Of a DNA stretch of 64,000 nucleotides, positions 43,600 through 54,239 are shown piece after piece. The DNA is from Scolanthus callimorphus (lineage: Eukaryota > Cnidaria > Anthozoa > Actiniaria > Edwardsiidae), in NCBI GenBank assembly GCA_033964015.1, contig JAWWUD010000101.1:186001-250000 (forward strand), in the 5' to 3' direction. The number at the start of each line of letters is the position of its first letter. Position 1 is the first letter of the stretch. The translations under genes and the position numbers were made by a program. Below the pieces are notes generated by a model that saw only the letters and a program-made list of their open reading frames with translations, did not search any database and had not been told where the DNA came from.

Positions 43600-45125
43600 C
43601 AGACCTCTTAAATAACCTATTAGGAATACTCGTCAGATTTCGTGAGAATCGCGTTGCGTTCATTGGAGATGTCAGCAAAATGTATCATACTGTGAAAACT
43701 AAGATCGTTGAGCAGCATACTCATCGTTTCCTATGGCGAGACATGAACACAGCAATAGAACCTGATATCTATGTGATACAAAGAGTTTCTTTTGGAGACA
43801 GACCGTCCGGAACTATAGCAACCGTTGCTATGAGAAATACAGCACAAATGGGTATTGAATCTCATCCCCAAGCAGCTCAGATCATCAAAGAAAACTCCTA
43901 TATGGACGACATAATCGACAGCGTCGACAACGTTAAGTTAGCCAAAGATCTAACAGAAGCTATTGAAGAACTTTTAACCATGGGAGGATTTCATATAAAG
44001 GAATGGATAATGTCAAAGGATAATACTCAAGAAAACCTGACGCTCACCTTGAGAGGTGATTCAAACGAACCCACGGAAAAGGTTCTTGGAGTAGTTTGGA
44101 ATCCACATACGGACCAGTTGTGTTTTTGTGTTAAATTCGATTTACAGATGAAGAGTAAAAGGAAAAGACATCTACCACAAGCACTTGATACAACGAGCTC
44201 ACATGACACCAAACTCACCAAGAGAATTGTCTTATCTCAAGTAAACCGTATCTATGATCCGATCGGACTCGCCACACCATTTACAGTCCGAGCTAAAATG
44301 TTGATGAGAAAATTATGGATGAGCGAGACAAAACCTGATTGGGATGACCCTATTCCGGATATGCTCACGAAAGAATGGATGAATTTCTTTGAAGACCTTC
44401 CAAATATGGGAAGCGAAGTCTTTGAAAGATGTATTAAACCCGTGAATGCAAGAGGGGATCCAGTCATAATAATATTTAGTGACGGTTCAGAATGCGCTTA
44501 CGGTGCATGCGCTTACTCCAGATGGAACATCACAGACAACAGCTACGAGAGCAGATTGATCATATCGAAAAATCGACTTTCTCCTGTGAAAAAGATGTCT
44601 ATTGATCGAGTCGAATTATGTGGCGCAGTTCTTAATAAACGACTCAAGACGTTTATCGAGAAAGAAATGAGGTACAAGTTTGCTAAATTCTACCATATTG
44701 TTGATTCCCAGATAGTGTACGGAATGGTTCAAAAAGAATCCTATGGCTTTAATACTTTCGCTGCCACACGTATTGGTGAGATACAACAAGGAACCAACAA
44801 GGACGATTGGTATTGGGTAGAGAGTAAGAACAACATCGCGGATTGGATTACTCGCGGAAAGAAACCAGCAGATATTGGACTAAGCAGCATCTGGCAAACC
44901 GGTCCTGAGTTCCTCAAACTACCTGAAAGTAAGTGGCCGATATACAAACCAAATTACCAAAACGAACTGCCTGAACAATTGAAAACAGTAATGTTAACTG
45001 AAGCCAAATCTCAAGATAGCTTAGAAGCAAGGATTGACATAAACAGATATTCTAACTACACAAAGCTAATCAGAATAACTGCAAGAATATTATCCATGTA
45101 CAAACGAAAACCTCGACCTACTTAA
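43600..45125 (+). pseudogene. BEL/Pao reverse transcriptase (rest), linker and RNase H
   Basis: The frame resumes with DLLNNLLGILVRFRENRVAF and IGDVSKMYHTVK (motif A), FGDRPSGTIATVAM (motif B) and the catalytic ENSYMDDIIDSV (YMDD). A Pao-type region follows (KVLGVVWNPHTDQLCF...RIVLSQVNRIYDPIGLATP). RNase H comes next (IFSDGSECAYGACAY, DRVELCGAVLNKRLK, YHIVDSQIVYGMV). The frame ends at TAA 45123-45125; the expected sequence continues one frame over, consistent with one missing base in ACTTAAAAAA. Together these domains make cDNA from the element RNA and remove the template. Confidence 0.88.
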
Positions 45126-46855
45126 AAAACGCAACATATCCACTAACACCAGAAGATATAGACAGAGCTGAAAGGTTTTGGATACTTCGATGCCAAAAAA
45201 TGTTGACATCAGATATGGAAAAAGGAAGATTCAAAAGACTATGTCCACGAACTCGAGAGGATGGCATCATAGTTGTAGGCGGCAGAGCTGACAAGTGGCT
45301 CGAGATAAGTTATAATAAGAATGACTTAGTTTTGCTGCCATACGAGCATCGCTTTGCAAGGTTATATGCTGAACATATACATCAAAGAGGGCATCACGGA
45401 ATATCATCCACAGTAAGCAAGATAAGAGGGCGATTTTAGATTACCAATATCCAGCGCATGGTGCGATCCATCAAATTGAACTGCATAACCTGGAAGAAAA
45501 TAGATAAACGACTTTGCGAGCAAACGATGGGGAAATTACCAGAGGAAAGATTAAAACCATCTCCACCTTGGCGCTACACGGGTATAGACCTCTTTGGACC
45601 GTTCAAGATCAGAGATGAAGTGAAACGAAGAACCTTTGGAAAGTGTTATGGAGTGATATTCAACTTTATTATATAGACACGAGTGTTTTACTGGGAAATA
45701 CGCCACTCGTAGATCTCATACGAAGCTACATCCGGGTCCTCAGTGACATATTTTCCATATCCTCACTAGTGAGGATATTGGTCAAAACAAAAGTGCTTGG
45801 AAATCAATTTGGAATATTTTTTCTGGTTTGTCTATATAATAAAAAGAAAATTACACGGTGGCTTGAAGATATGAGTTTTATTTTCTCGTGTCAAAAACAA
45901 TATTTTACTCATTCGCTGCGCTCATTCGTAAAATATTGTTCTTGCCACTCGAAAATAAAACTCATATCTTCGCGCCACCGTGTAATATCCTCTATGTATG
46001 TGTTCTCGAGCAGTTCACTTAGACCTAGCACCAGATTACAGCACAGAAACATTTCTATTAGTACTCAGAAGATTTGTATCATTGAGAGGATATCCAGCAA
46101 AATTATACTCTGACAATGGACCCCAACTTGTAGCCGCAGATAAAGAAATCAAGGATATAACACAGAGCTGGAATTGGGACGAATTACATGAATTTGGAGT
46201 AACGGAGGGCCTACAATGGGAGTTCTCGCCTGCCGACGCCCCTTGGTACAATGGTACGTCCGAAGCATTAATACGTTCTGTTAAACGGGCCCTAAATATC
46301 GCAATCGGTGAAAACATCATGACCTTCACTGAATTACAGACAGTCTGTTTTGAAGTTGCCAACTTGATAAATGAAAGGCCAATTGGTAAACACCCAACTA
46401 ATACCGATGATGGCGTATACTTAAGTCCGAACGACCTATTACTTGGAAGATCTACTTCACGCGTTCCAAGTGGACCCTTCAGAGAAACTACCAATCCTCG
46501 TCATAGATTCGAATTTGTCCAGAATATAGTGAAGAGCTTTTGGAAGAAATGGACGCGCGATTATTTTCCGAGTCTTCTTATTCAGTCAAAATGGCATACA
46601 GCGCACCGTGACGTTAAAGTTGGTGACGTCGTTATGATCCAAGATTCTAATCTTGTCCGAGGAAATTGGAAACTTGGCAAAGTTATTACAGCCAACCCAA
46701 GTAAGGATGGAAGAGTGCGCAGAGTTGAAATCAGTTATAAGAATGCTAAACCAGGAGAACCTGTAAAGACATATCGCGGAGGAGGATATGTTACAGTAGA
46801 ACGCCCAGTTCAGAGGATAATCGTCATCGTTCCTGTAGACGAAATGAAGGATTGA
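45126..46855 (+). pseudogene. BEL/Pao integrase, with a stop codon and an inserted hairpin element
   Basis: From the shifted frame, TPEDIDRAERFWILRCQKM leads to the zinc-binding N-terminus (HIHQRGHHGIS...). A TAG at 45437-45439 (GRF-stop-ITNIQRMV) sits where a Trp is usual. The core begins RYTGIDLFGPFKI and is interrupted at about 45665-45990 by a hairpin element. It resumes with CSRAVHLDLAPDYST, SDNGPQLVAADKE (Asp) and APWYNGTSEALIRSVKR (Glu). The BEL/Pao C-terminal domain (NPRHRFEFVQNIVKSFWKKW...VGDVVMIQD) ends at TGA 46853-46855. The enzyme would insert cDNA into the genome; this copy is defective. Confidence 0.85.
45665..45990. mobile_element. ~320-bp insertion ending in a 136-bp hairpin
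   Basis: This piece separates two parts of the integrase core. Its right part (45850-45986) is a near-perfect palindrome: ATTACACGGTGGC...GATATGAGTTTTATTTTC, then ATATTTTACTCATTCGCTGC at the turn, and back to GCGCCACCGTGTAAT. Its left part (GGGAAATACGCCACTCGTAG...CACTAGTGAGGATATT) has no coding content. The left boundary is approximate and no duplication could be fixed. Confidence 0.7.
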
Positions 46856-46984
46856 AATGAACTTACTCGAATAACTATACTATACTTATGAACATGCTAA
46901 CTAACCTATTTGAAACTTTGTACTAACCTGTTTGAAACTTAATTAACTGTTAAAACTTGCATAACTTTCTAGATGAGGGGGGAG

Positions 46985-47273
46985 TGTTTCGTCCTACGAA
47001 AACAATTTCTGACGTTTTTAATAAACGCACGTTATATGACGTAATAGACGCTAATTAGAGAGACAAACTATCATCTTCGCTAGTCGCGGATCCGTTCCAC
47101 AGACACCAATGGGTAAGCTGTAACTTTTGTTTTATTCTGTTCTATTTCTTCACTCCCCTAACGAATTGTAATCTATTCACAGCTTTCGAATAACACTTCT
47201 ACCTGTATGAAACGTGGCAATAAACCATGCAGTGTAAAACATTTGAAACCTTGGTGATGCGGCTAGCGTAACA
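46985..47273 (+). repeat. 3' LTR
   Basis: 289 bp, apparently identical to 38334-38622, preceded by the polypurine tract GAGGGGGGAG and followed by CTATT. Confidence 0.95.
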
Positions 47274-47278
47274 CTATT

Positions 47279-48350
47279 GTAAGAAACTGAATTGGGAGGT
47301 TGTTACTCAGCCTTTGTTAAACCCAATGTTTTTAGGCTAGATAGTTCAGGGGCACTTATTTAAAGCTTGTGATAACTTATCACATGCAGTGACCCATGGA
47401 AATGTAACATTACTGCATGTTATACATTAACGCAAGCTTAAAAAAAAAGTCCCAGGAGTCTTTTGTTTAATAGACCACTGTATATTTAACGAACACAACT
47501 ACAGTGTACTACATGTAGAATATTTTGTATCAAGTTCTAGTTTATGTTACACCAACAATAAATCACAATGGCTCTGCAGGATGCCATGCTGGCTCCCCAG
47601 GCAGATTTTGGAGTGCTAATTATCTAATGGTCACCGTAATTCATATGCACTACAACAGTGACACAGTTGATATGCAATTCTACAGTATAGCTTTGATCAT
47701 TATGGTATCACTTCTGGTCTAACTTCTTCAGTCATTTCAATTAGAAAAATGCTACTGTTAAATCGCAGTGAGACATCCATCCATTGAACTGCGACCATTG
47801 GGATCAAATGGGCAGTCGCAAAAAAAAAAATCTGCACCCCCAGTTGAGAACCCTGTATTCGTTACCTTACCTACCCACCCTGGAATTCCAACAAGTTTCT
47901 TTGTGACCTCAACCTAGATTTTCTCTCCAGCTAGAGAGCACCCACCCTGGATTTTCAAAGGTCCTCGAAAGGTGGGTGCATATTTCTTTTTTTGCCACTG
48001 CACAAAGTGGTCATTTTGAGTGTGCTCATATCATAGGTTTCTGATTAGTGGTTTCTGCTTTATAGTGCACGTGTCATTTGTATTTGAAAATAACAGTTGA
48101 TTAAAATGAGCGATAATTAATTAGCGATAATTAATTAGCATGGAATTGTGTTCATAACTGATGTTGACCATTGAAAAAGTGAAGATACTGCAGTACTAAA
48201 AGAAAAATGGACATTGTTGAACTGTTAAAATACAGTGTAAATGCTTGTCCTGTCTCAACTAGATTTGTGGAATGAAACAGCATTTTGAAACTTCATTTTT
48301 CTTGTAGTACACAGTATCTTCATTTTGATCATCTCTTCACCTTAGTTTGT
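47279..48350. other. Non-coding part of the 18-kb element between BEL/Pao and the helicase gene
   Basis: No gene is supported. The stretch contains the 3' flank of the RecQ-like gene (minus strand) and AT-rich sequence. It resumes the same element interrupted at 38333. Confidence 0.5.
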
Positions 48351-48354
48351 GTTT

Positions 48355-50565
48355 TCATTCAACATCACTTGCATCACTTGCATCAAAGTACCCTTCAAAT
48401 AATTCTGTTGGTACTGTTGAGCCATACAAAAAATTGAGTAAGCCAACAGTTTCCTCAAAGTGGGGGATATCTTCAAACAGTTCATTGAATATCTCAAGGA
48501 TCTTCACAGCATGATTAAAACTGAACACAGGAAATCTGGAAGTCAAATCATCCAACGTAAAAATTGTACTACTGTTTTGAACAATATCATCAATAAGTTC
48601 TGGAGTGAACCCACAATTTGCCTCAATTCCAAAAAGTCCCTTCCTAGCACCTAGTTGTAGTTCCTTTAATGCTTCTGCTAGGTCTTTTCTGTCATTTTTA
48701 CTGACTGGTCTTGACAGGCTATGGGTTTCAGAAACAGTATCCTCTGCAGGTAATTGGAATGGCGCTGGTGGTTCCAAACAGAGCTGACCATTGGCACACT
48801 TGCATGTCTCTCTGCAGTTTGAACAGCAGTCGTGAGAAGGAACTAAGGGCTTGATGGTAGGGTCCAACGATTTGTAGCTGGCGATACTTAAGCACCCTGT
48901 TGCCTTGACAAATTCCTTTACCTCATCCTCACAGTGTGTCAACTGATTGCCATGGTATACAACCACCACATCCGATTTCTTGCCATCTCTGCCAGCCCTA
49001 CCAGCCTCTTGATGGTGGTCAAGAATAGACCGTGCTGGGCCCAGGTTAACAATGTATCTGACATCAGGGAAATTAATTCCCATGCTCAGAGCTGTTGTGG
49101 CAATAATTATCCTTTTCTTGTTGTTGCCCTTGAAGTCGTTAATTATCTCCTCTTTATAACTGTCCCATGATGATGAATGAAAGATTCCAACCAAAGAATT
49201 TTCTCTGGTTCGTGACGTTTGAGGGCTGTAGGCAGCACCACCAAGTTTCATCATCAGTTGATTGACTGTTCTAGCAACATCATTCAAGGTATTGCAAAAT
49301 ATAATGCACTTAGGCATCTCTGTGCCAAGTTCTTTTGCCATTTTAACAATCCAGTCCAGTTTAGTAAATATATGTGCTTTCTTTGTTTTGTAAACATTGA
49401 TCCTTAAATTTGTCCTGTTTTGACTGATGAATACTTTGAGATATCCTTCGCTCATCCCCAGGCTAGTTGTTATCACCTTGACTGTTTCTGTGTCTGCAGT
49501 CCCAGTGAGGGCTAACCAAGGGATTCCTGCCAGACAGAAGGAAGATTAGTTAGATACCTCAGTTTGCCCAAATATTTTTTAGTTCTTGTGTAATTATTAA
49601 GCTTCAACGAGACTTTTATATTAAAAAGTGCACAATAATATCTGCTTCATTAGAGGTTTCTTCATTTTATTTAAGCTTCAAAATTACTGATTTTTGGTAC
49701 TTTCATATGTTGCCAAAACTGAACTAAACTTTAAGTGCAAAATTACCTTCGCATAATGATCTTAAAACTGCCAATTCTCCATAGGCTCCTCGAAACTCTT
49801 TGTGGACTTTCCCTTTCGATTTCCTGTAAAATATAATATTATATTATTGTTAGTCTAACGTCCTCAGTCTTTAAGAGGAAAGAATCGAGGACAAACAAGA
49901 GAGTTGCGGAAAATTCACAGATTAACAAACTGTTATTAGGACTTAGGAGGGATTTCTTAGGAGTAGTAAACTTCTTACAATGTCTCACTGCACAACAAAA
50001 TCCATCGATTGTCGTACTCGGCAAAATAAACGAACAAGAATCAGAAGCTTTGGCCTTCGCAGTAACCAACAGTTAACAAAAAAGAAGCATACCTTTTGCC
50101 GGTCCACGTTTCCACTGTGTGGGATTCATCCACGACGATGGCGCTCAAATGGAATTGCGAATCTCTTCGCTTGAGTGTTCGTCGAAACTCGGGACTTTGA
50201 GTGTCTTCGGCTGACGCGAAGATCACTTGTTCGTTAATAACGGCCGTTGTTTCCAGATCTAAATCACTTAGACAAGCAGCGCTTATTCCTAAGCTTTCTG
50301 CTTCTCTTTTCTGGTCGGCAACTAGACTTACAAGAGGGCTAATAACAAGAATTTTAGCCTCGCCGCTCAAAAGCTGCTTCGCCGTTACAAAGACTTGAAA
50401 AATCATGCTTTTGCCAAAACCAGTAGGTAAAATAGCTAACACATCTCTGCCTTCGAGAAGGGCATCGATAGCTTGTTTCTGTTCGTCTTTCAAAACAAAT
50501 CCAGGAGCTTTTAAAAGCGAGAGGGCCTTCTGAACAGCTTCGTTGTTACTAAGAAGAGCCGCCAT
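48355..50565 (-). CDS. RecQ-like DNA helicase, three exons, 573 aa, intact
   Basis: Exon 1 is 50565-50093 (MAALLSNNEAVQKALSLLKA), exon 2 is 49823-49747 and exon 3 is 49526-48355; all joins are GT-AG and in phase, with no stops. Visible helicase motifs: LPTGFGKS (Walker A, residues 46-53), VISPLVSLVADQ (Ia), VVDESHTVETW (motif II as DESH rather than DEAH), LALTGTAD (III), IIFCNTLND (IV), TTALSMGINFPDVRYIVN (V) and QEAGRAGRDG (VI). A Cys cluster (CCSNCRETCKCANGQLC) occupies the RecQ zinc-binding position, and a helical tail follows. It unwinds DNA 3'-5' in the RecQ family. Its start codon lies about 220 bp inside the right TIR of the 18-kb transposon, so it is part of that element and may help process transposition intermediates (inference). 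Its paralogue is at 54.2-56.5 kb. Confidence 0.92.
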
Positions 50566-50639
50566 ATTTCTTCTACTTCTAGTTCTGAGCTTGTCGTGTG
50601 TTGAATGTCACACATTTTTGACGAGTTGTCAAAACCGGC

Positions 50640-50787
50640 CAATCAAATGACCCCGTTCGCTGGCGAACGGGAAGCATGAAAAAACATGGGCCTTTCCTGC
50701 CGGCTCTCCTTTCACTCGCCACAGGAACCCCGCGCGCACCCTTACGAATTCTCTGGAAAACACTCTGGAGAGCCGGCTCGCAGGCTA
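50640..50787 (-). repeat. Right TIR of the DUF6589/RecQ transposon
   Basis: Complement of the left end: GGAGAGCCGGCTCGCAGGCTA closes the element at 50787. Farther in, AAAACATGGGCCTTTCCTGC and CGGCTCTCCTTTC match the left arm. It lies directly upstream of the helicase start codon. Confidence 0.85.
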
Positions 50788-50796
50788 TCTTTTTCT
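50788..50796. repeat. Target-site duplication, right copy (TCTTTTTCT)
   Basis: Identical to 32738-32746, directly outside the GGCTA terminus. Confidence 0.88.
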
Positions 50797-51045
50797 GTCT
50801 TCCGCGGAGTGTTGTCAAGCACAGTACCTACGTGTTTACTGCGACACATACTTTCAAAGTGCTTCTTTTTATGGCATGTTTTGTTATAGGCAAAACATTT
50901 CCCTTGTTCATGGAATTTACCACACTTTTGACATGGATTTGTGCCTTGTTGTCATGAAAGCTTTTATCTGGGCTTCGATTCCCTGTTTGTCTTGGGGTTT
51001 ATGCTTATGCTTATTTAGGGCATGCACATCCACCTCCCCTTCTGT
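50797..51045 (-). pseudogene. Ty3/gypsy gag zinc-knuckle remnant (right of the insertion)
   Basis: The minus strand reads, with small frame breaks, HALNKHKHKPQDKQG, CQKCGKFHEQGKCFAYNKTC and RSKHVGTVLDNTPRKTEKD. This is a nucleocapsid knuckle followed by the linker to the protease in Ty3/gypsy elements. The frame runs into the right edge of the 18-kb transposon; the protease continues at 32540-32746. On the other side it is bounded by the 3' tail of a LINE at 51049. Confidence 0.65.
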
Positions 51046-51048
51046 ACT

Positions 51049-52110
51049 TTCAATAATAATAAGAGAATTTATATAGCGCCTTTTCTCATACAGATCAAGA
51101 GCGCTTTACAATATTAAAAGTTAAAAAGTTACATACTTTAAATAAATAATACTATGAATAATAACAGAACAAAATACAATTTAATGCTAAAAGAACTAAA
51201 AACTAAAAGTTAAAAAATACGCTATGTACTGCATTATATTATACTGAGCTCATTATATTATTTTTATTCTGTTTATATTTAAAAATATATAATGAATGAC
51301 GATAAAAAGTTACAAATGGAGTGCGCGCTTAAAAAGAAATGTCTTCAATTTTGTTTTGAATTCGCTAAGGTCATTGCATACGCGCATCTCAAGCGGCAAA
51401 GAATTCCAAAGCCTTGGGGCATGGACTGGGAAGGCTCTACCGCCATAGGACTCAAGGTTATACCTAAGCTGTACCAACAAAGTCTTGCCTGCAGAGCGTA
51501 GAGTCCTAGTTGGTTTGTGGAGAGCAAGTACATCAGATAGATAGGCAGGGGCTAAACCATTGATGACTTTGAAGGCTAAGAGAAGTTGCTTGAAGTCAAT
51601 TCGATCTTTCACTGGAAGCCAGTGGAGATCACGAAGAATGGGGAAATGTGGTCATATTTCCTTGTCCCAGTCAGAAGGCGAGCAGCGGAATTCTGGACGC
51701 GTTGTAACTTGTCTAGTTCTTCATGTTTTATGCCGGAAAAAAGTGAGTTGCAATGGTCGAGCGTAGAGCTAATAAAAGCGTGTATCAAAATTTCACAATT
51801 AGAATGTGAAATAAATTTTCTGATCTTTGAAATGTTACTGAGATGAAAAAAAGGCGGATTTGCAGGTTTCTTTCACATGTCTCTCCATCGTCATAAATTC
51901 ATCGAGCCAGACTCCTATGTTCTTTGCGTGTTTTGCGATTTTAATGGAGTCAAGGTTGACAAAAGTTGAGTCGAGACCAGGACTTGATCGATGGCGGGCA
52001 TTGAAGACTAGTAACTCCGTTTTGTCAGTATGAAATTCCTGAAAAATAGCTTTAGTTATAATGGTGCGGTTCTCTATATTAGCCTGTCCCGGAATTGCGG
52101 CAGGCAAAAT
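51049..52110 (-). pseudogene. 3' part of a non-LTR retrotransposon (RT thumb and C-terminus)
   Basis: Reading on the minus strand: KTELLVFNARHRS, KNIGVWLDEFMTMERHVKET, STLDHCNSLFSGIKHEELDK, LQRVQNSAARLLTG, then RIDFKQLLLAFKVINGLAPA and YGGRAFPVHAPRLWNSLP. These are the late RT and C-terminal signatures of CR1/L2-like LINEs. The 3' UTR ends in a TTATTATTATTG tail at 51049. A frame change near 51640 fits one missing base. The catalytic core is absent, so this is a 5'-truncated copy inserted in the Ty3 remnant. Confidence 0.8.
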
Positions 52111-52449
52111 CTCTTAAATCTTTTCGAGATGGTTTTTGCGGTTTCTTCCTTTGAATATACGCACACCGCATCTATGTGAAGCAGATTTTTCTTTGTTGTT
52201 ATTTATTGTTATTATTCATTTTTTAGATTATGCATTATCTAGATTAAAATGGGATATAGTTATATTATATTATATCATATCACAATTGTATTTTTTTATT
52301 ATAAATATCTGATAGATTCACCGTGTTTAAATAACATTCTAAAAGCCATGAATTATTCATAAGGTCTGTGACCAATGGGTGAACCCTATATTGGTCACGT
52401 AACGTGTTTATAACTACGATAAAGACACTCATGTTTAATTAATGAGTGT

Positions 52450-54080
52450 CTATGTCGTACTTATAGACCCGGTACCCCGGATGAAATGCCAATTTCGGCA
52501 CTTTGCATCATAGATCCTTGGACGGAACATCATAATTGCTGAAGGTGATAATACGAGCTGCCCTATTTTGTAACTTAAGACCCGTAAGACCCGCCCCAAT
52601 TGAATCCCATACCGTTGAGCAATATTCGGAATATGGCTCAACAAGAGCATTTTGAATCAATTTTAACGTTGGCAAATCGATAAATTCTCTTATAGCTTTT
52701 AGAGCAGCTAGAACCTTCTTAACAATATGGGCAACATGTTCCTTCTAAGTAAAACGCCATCGATATGGACACCAACAAGCTTCGATTCATTGACCCTTTT
52801 CAAACTTACATCGCCTATTTTGATGTCAGGATTTGTACAAATTTTCTGGAGTCTCAATCAACATATATTCTGTTTTAGTAACATTTAACGACAACTTAAT
52901 TGTGGCAAGCCACTTTCTTATTTCCTCAAGATCCTCATTCATTAAATTCTCAATTACTGTGACATCTCTACCTGCGACTGTAATAATTGTATCATCTGCA
53001 TACAAACCTGGAGTGGAATGGTTGAGACAGTTCGGAAGGTCATTTATAAATATCAAAAACAGCAAAGGTCCAACAATTGATCCTTGTGGTACACTGACCT
53101 GAATGTCCCTTGGACTTCAAAGTGCACCGTTAACAAAACACTTTTGGGACCTTCCGCTTAAATATGATTTGAACAATGCCACTCCAACATTATCTAAACC
53201 ATACAATTGCAGTTTCTTTAAAAGTATGCTATGGTCAACTGAAGCAAAAGCCTTTTTTAAATCAAGAAATAACACCCCATTCATTAGCCCATTATCCGTA
53301 TTTTGGTACCAGGTATTATTGCCAAAGAGTAAGGCTGTTGATGTAGAGTGTAAAGACCGAAAGCCAGATTGAAATTTAGTAAAAAGGTTATTTGTACTTA
53401 GATAACCATAGAGTTGGTCATAGATCACCCTTTCATAAACCTTAGATATAACTGGTAATATTGAAATGGCTCTATATTTATTAACATCCGATCTACTGGC
53501 ACTTTTAAATAGAGGAGTTATTCTTGCAAGCTTTCAATCGTCAAGAAAAATGCCAACTCTGATAGCTAAGTTAAAGATTAAAACCAAAGAGCCACTTATA
53601 GCAGGTGCCGAAATTTTGATTAATCTACTCGAAAGCCCACCATGCCTTGTGGCCATATTGACCGACAATTTGTCAATTATTTTGAGAACAGTTTTTGCAT
53701 TGGTTGGCTTCAGGCAAAATGCGCAACTTGATTTACGTACTGCTCAGGTAAAATATCATTTTCACTTATTTCCGCTGCCATCTTGTTGCCAACACTTGCA
53801 AAATTGGAATTAAACTGATCTGCTATTTCTATTGGCTTGTTTGTTATAGCGCCATCCGCAAGCTTTATACTATTTACATAATTACTTTTCCTTTTACGAG
53901 CCAAAAAACGATTCACAACCTACCAGGCACTTCTAGTACTTCCATTGCTATAATTCAGGCTGTTTACAAAATACTCTTTTTTGCACGCTTTATCTCTCTA
54001 TTAACCTCATTTCTTGCGCATTTGAATTCCTCCCAGTGTGCCTGGGAAAACTTAGAGTTCGTTTTATCCCTTTGAGTCAT
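52450..54080 (-). pseudogene. Second non-LTR retrotransposon RT, frames broken
   Basis: On the minus strand, in order: REIKRAKKEYF-like and NRFLARKRKSNYVNSIKLAD (about 53900), KFQSGFRSLHSTSTAL, NGVLFLDLKKAFASVDHSIL (motif A; Asp present), VPQGSIVGPLLFLIFINDLP (motif B) and GLYADDTIITVAG (YADD near 52990). The family is L2/CR1-like but differs from the copy at 11-13 kb. Frames change at about 53110 and 53500, and the N-terminal endonuclease is missing. It abuts the RecQ-like pseudogene at about 54080. Confidence 0.8.
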
Positions 54081-54239
54081 AGTTGGGTGGCTTGGAGCCA
54101 GCCAACTGTATGAGGGTCAATCAGCCCTTCCAGGCCATGTGGGGGTTTGAGGATAGGACACGTCTGGATGTGTTCCAGTGTCTGACGGAGACCGCAGTCG
54201 CAATCATCATTGGCCCGCAGACCGATTGTCTAATGATTG

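Larger units (their letters stand above)
38334..47273 (+). mobile_element. BEL/Pao LTR retrotransposon inside the 18-kb element
   Basis: Two 289-bp LTRs (TG...CA) in direct orientation are flanked by the 5-bp duplication CTATT (38329-38333 and 47274-47278), the length BEL/Pao elements make. A purine-rich tract GAGGGGGGAG directly precedes the 3' LTR. Gag, zinc knuckles, protease, RT, RNase H and integrase follow in BEL/Pao order. The copy is interrupted by a 2282-bp foldback in the RT and a ~320-bp hairpin element in the integrase, and it has several frame defects. It does not disrupt either gene of its 18-kb host. Confidence 0.95.
32747..50787. mobile_element. 18-kb DNA transposon encoding a DUF6589 protein and a RecQ-like helicase
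   Basis: The ends are inverted repeats starting TAGCCTGCGAGCCGGCTCTC at 32747 and finishing with the complement at 50787. Imperfect similarity reaches about 150 bp inward and includes GGAGAGCCGGCAGGAAAGGC and CCCATGTTTT on both sides. A perfect 9-bp duplication (TCTTTTTCT) flanks it, and the flanking DNA on both sides belongs to one interrupted Ty3 frame. Two genes point inward, each starting 220-300 bp from its end: a seven-exon DUF6589 gene and a three-exon RecQ-like helicase gene. A BEL/Pao retrotransposon (8940 bp plus a 5-bp duplication) inserted between them; without it the element would be about 9.1 kb. I do not know a named superfamily with this gene pair and these ends. Confidence 0.85.

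Noticed and set aside
48355..50565. Ordinary host RecQ/BLM gene
   Set aside because: It lies wholly within TIRs and a 9-bp duplication, is shorter than host RecQ proteins, has DESH in motif II and has a paralogue in the same setting.
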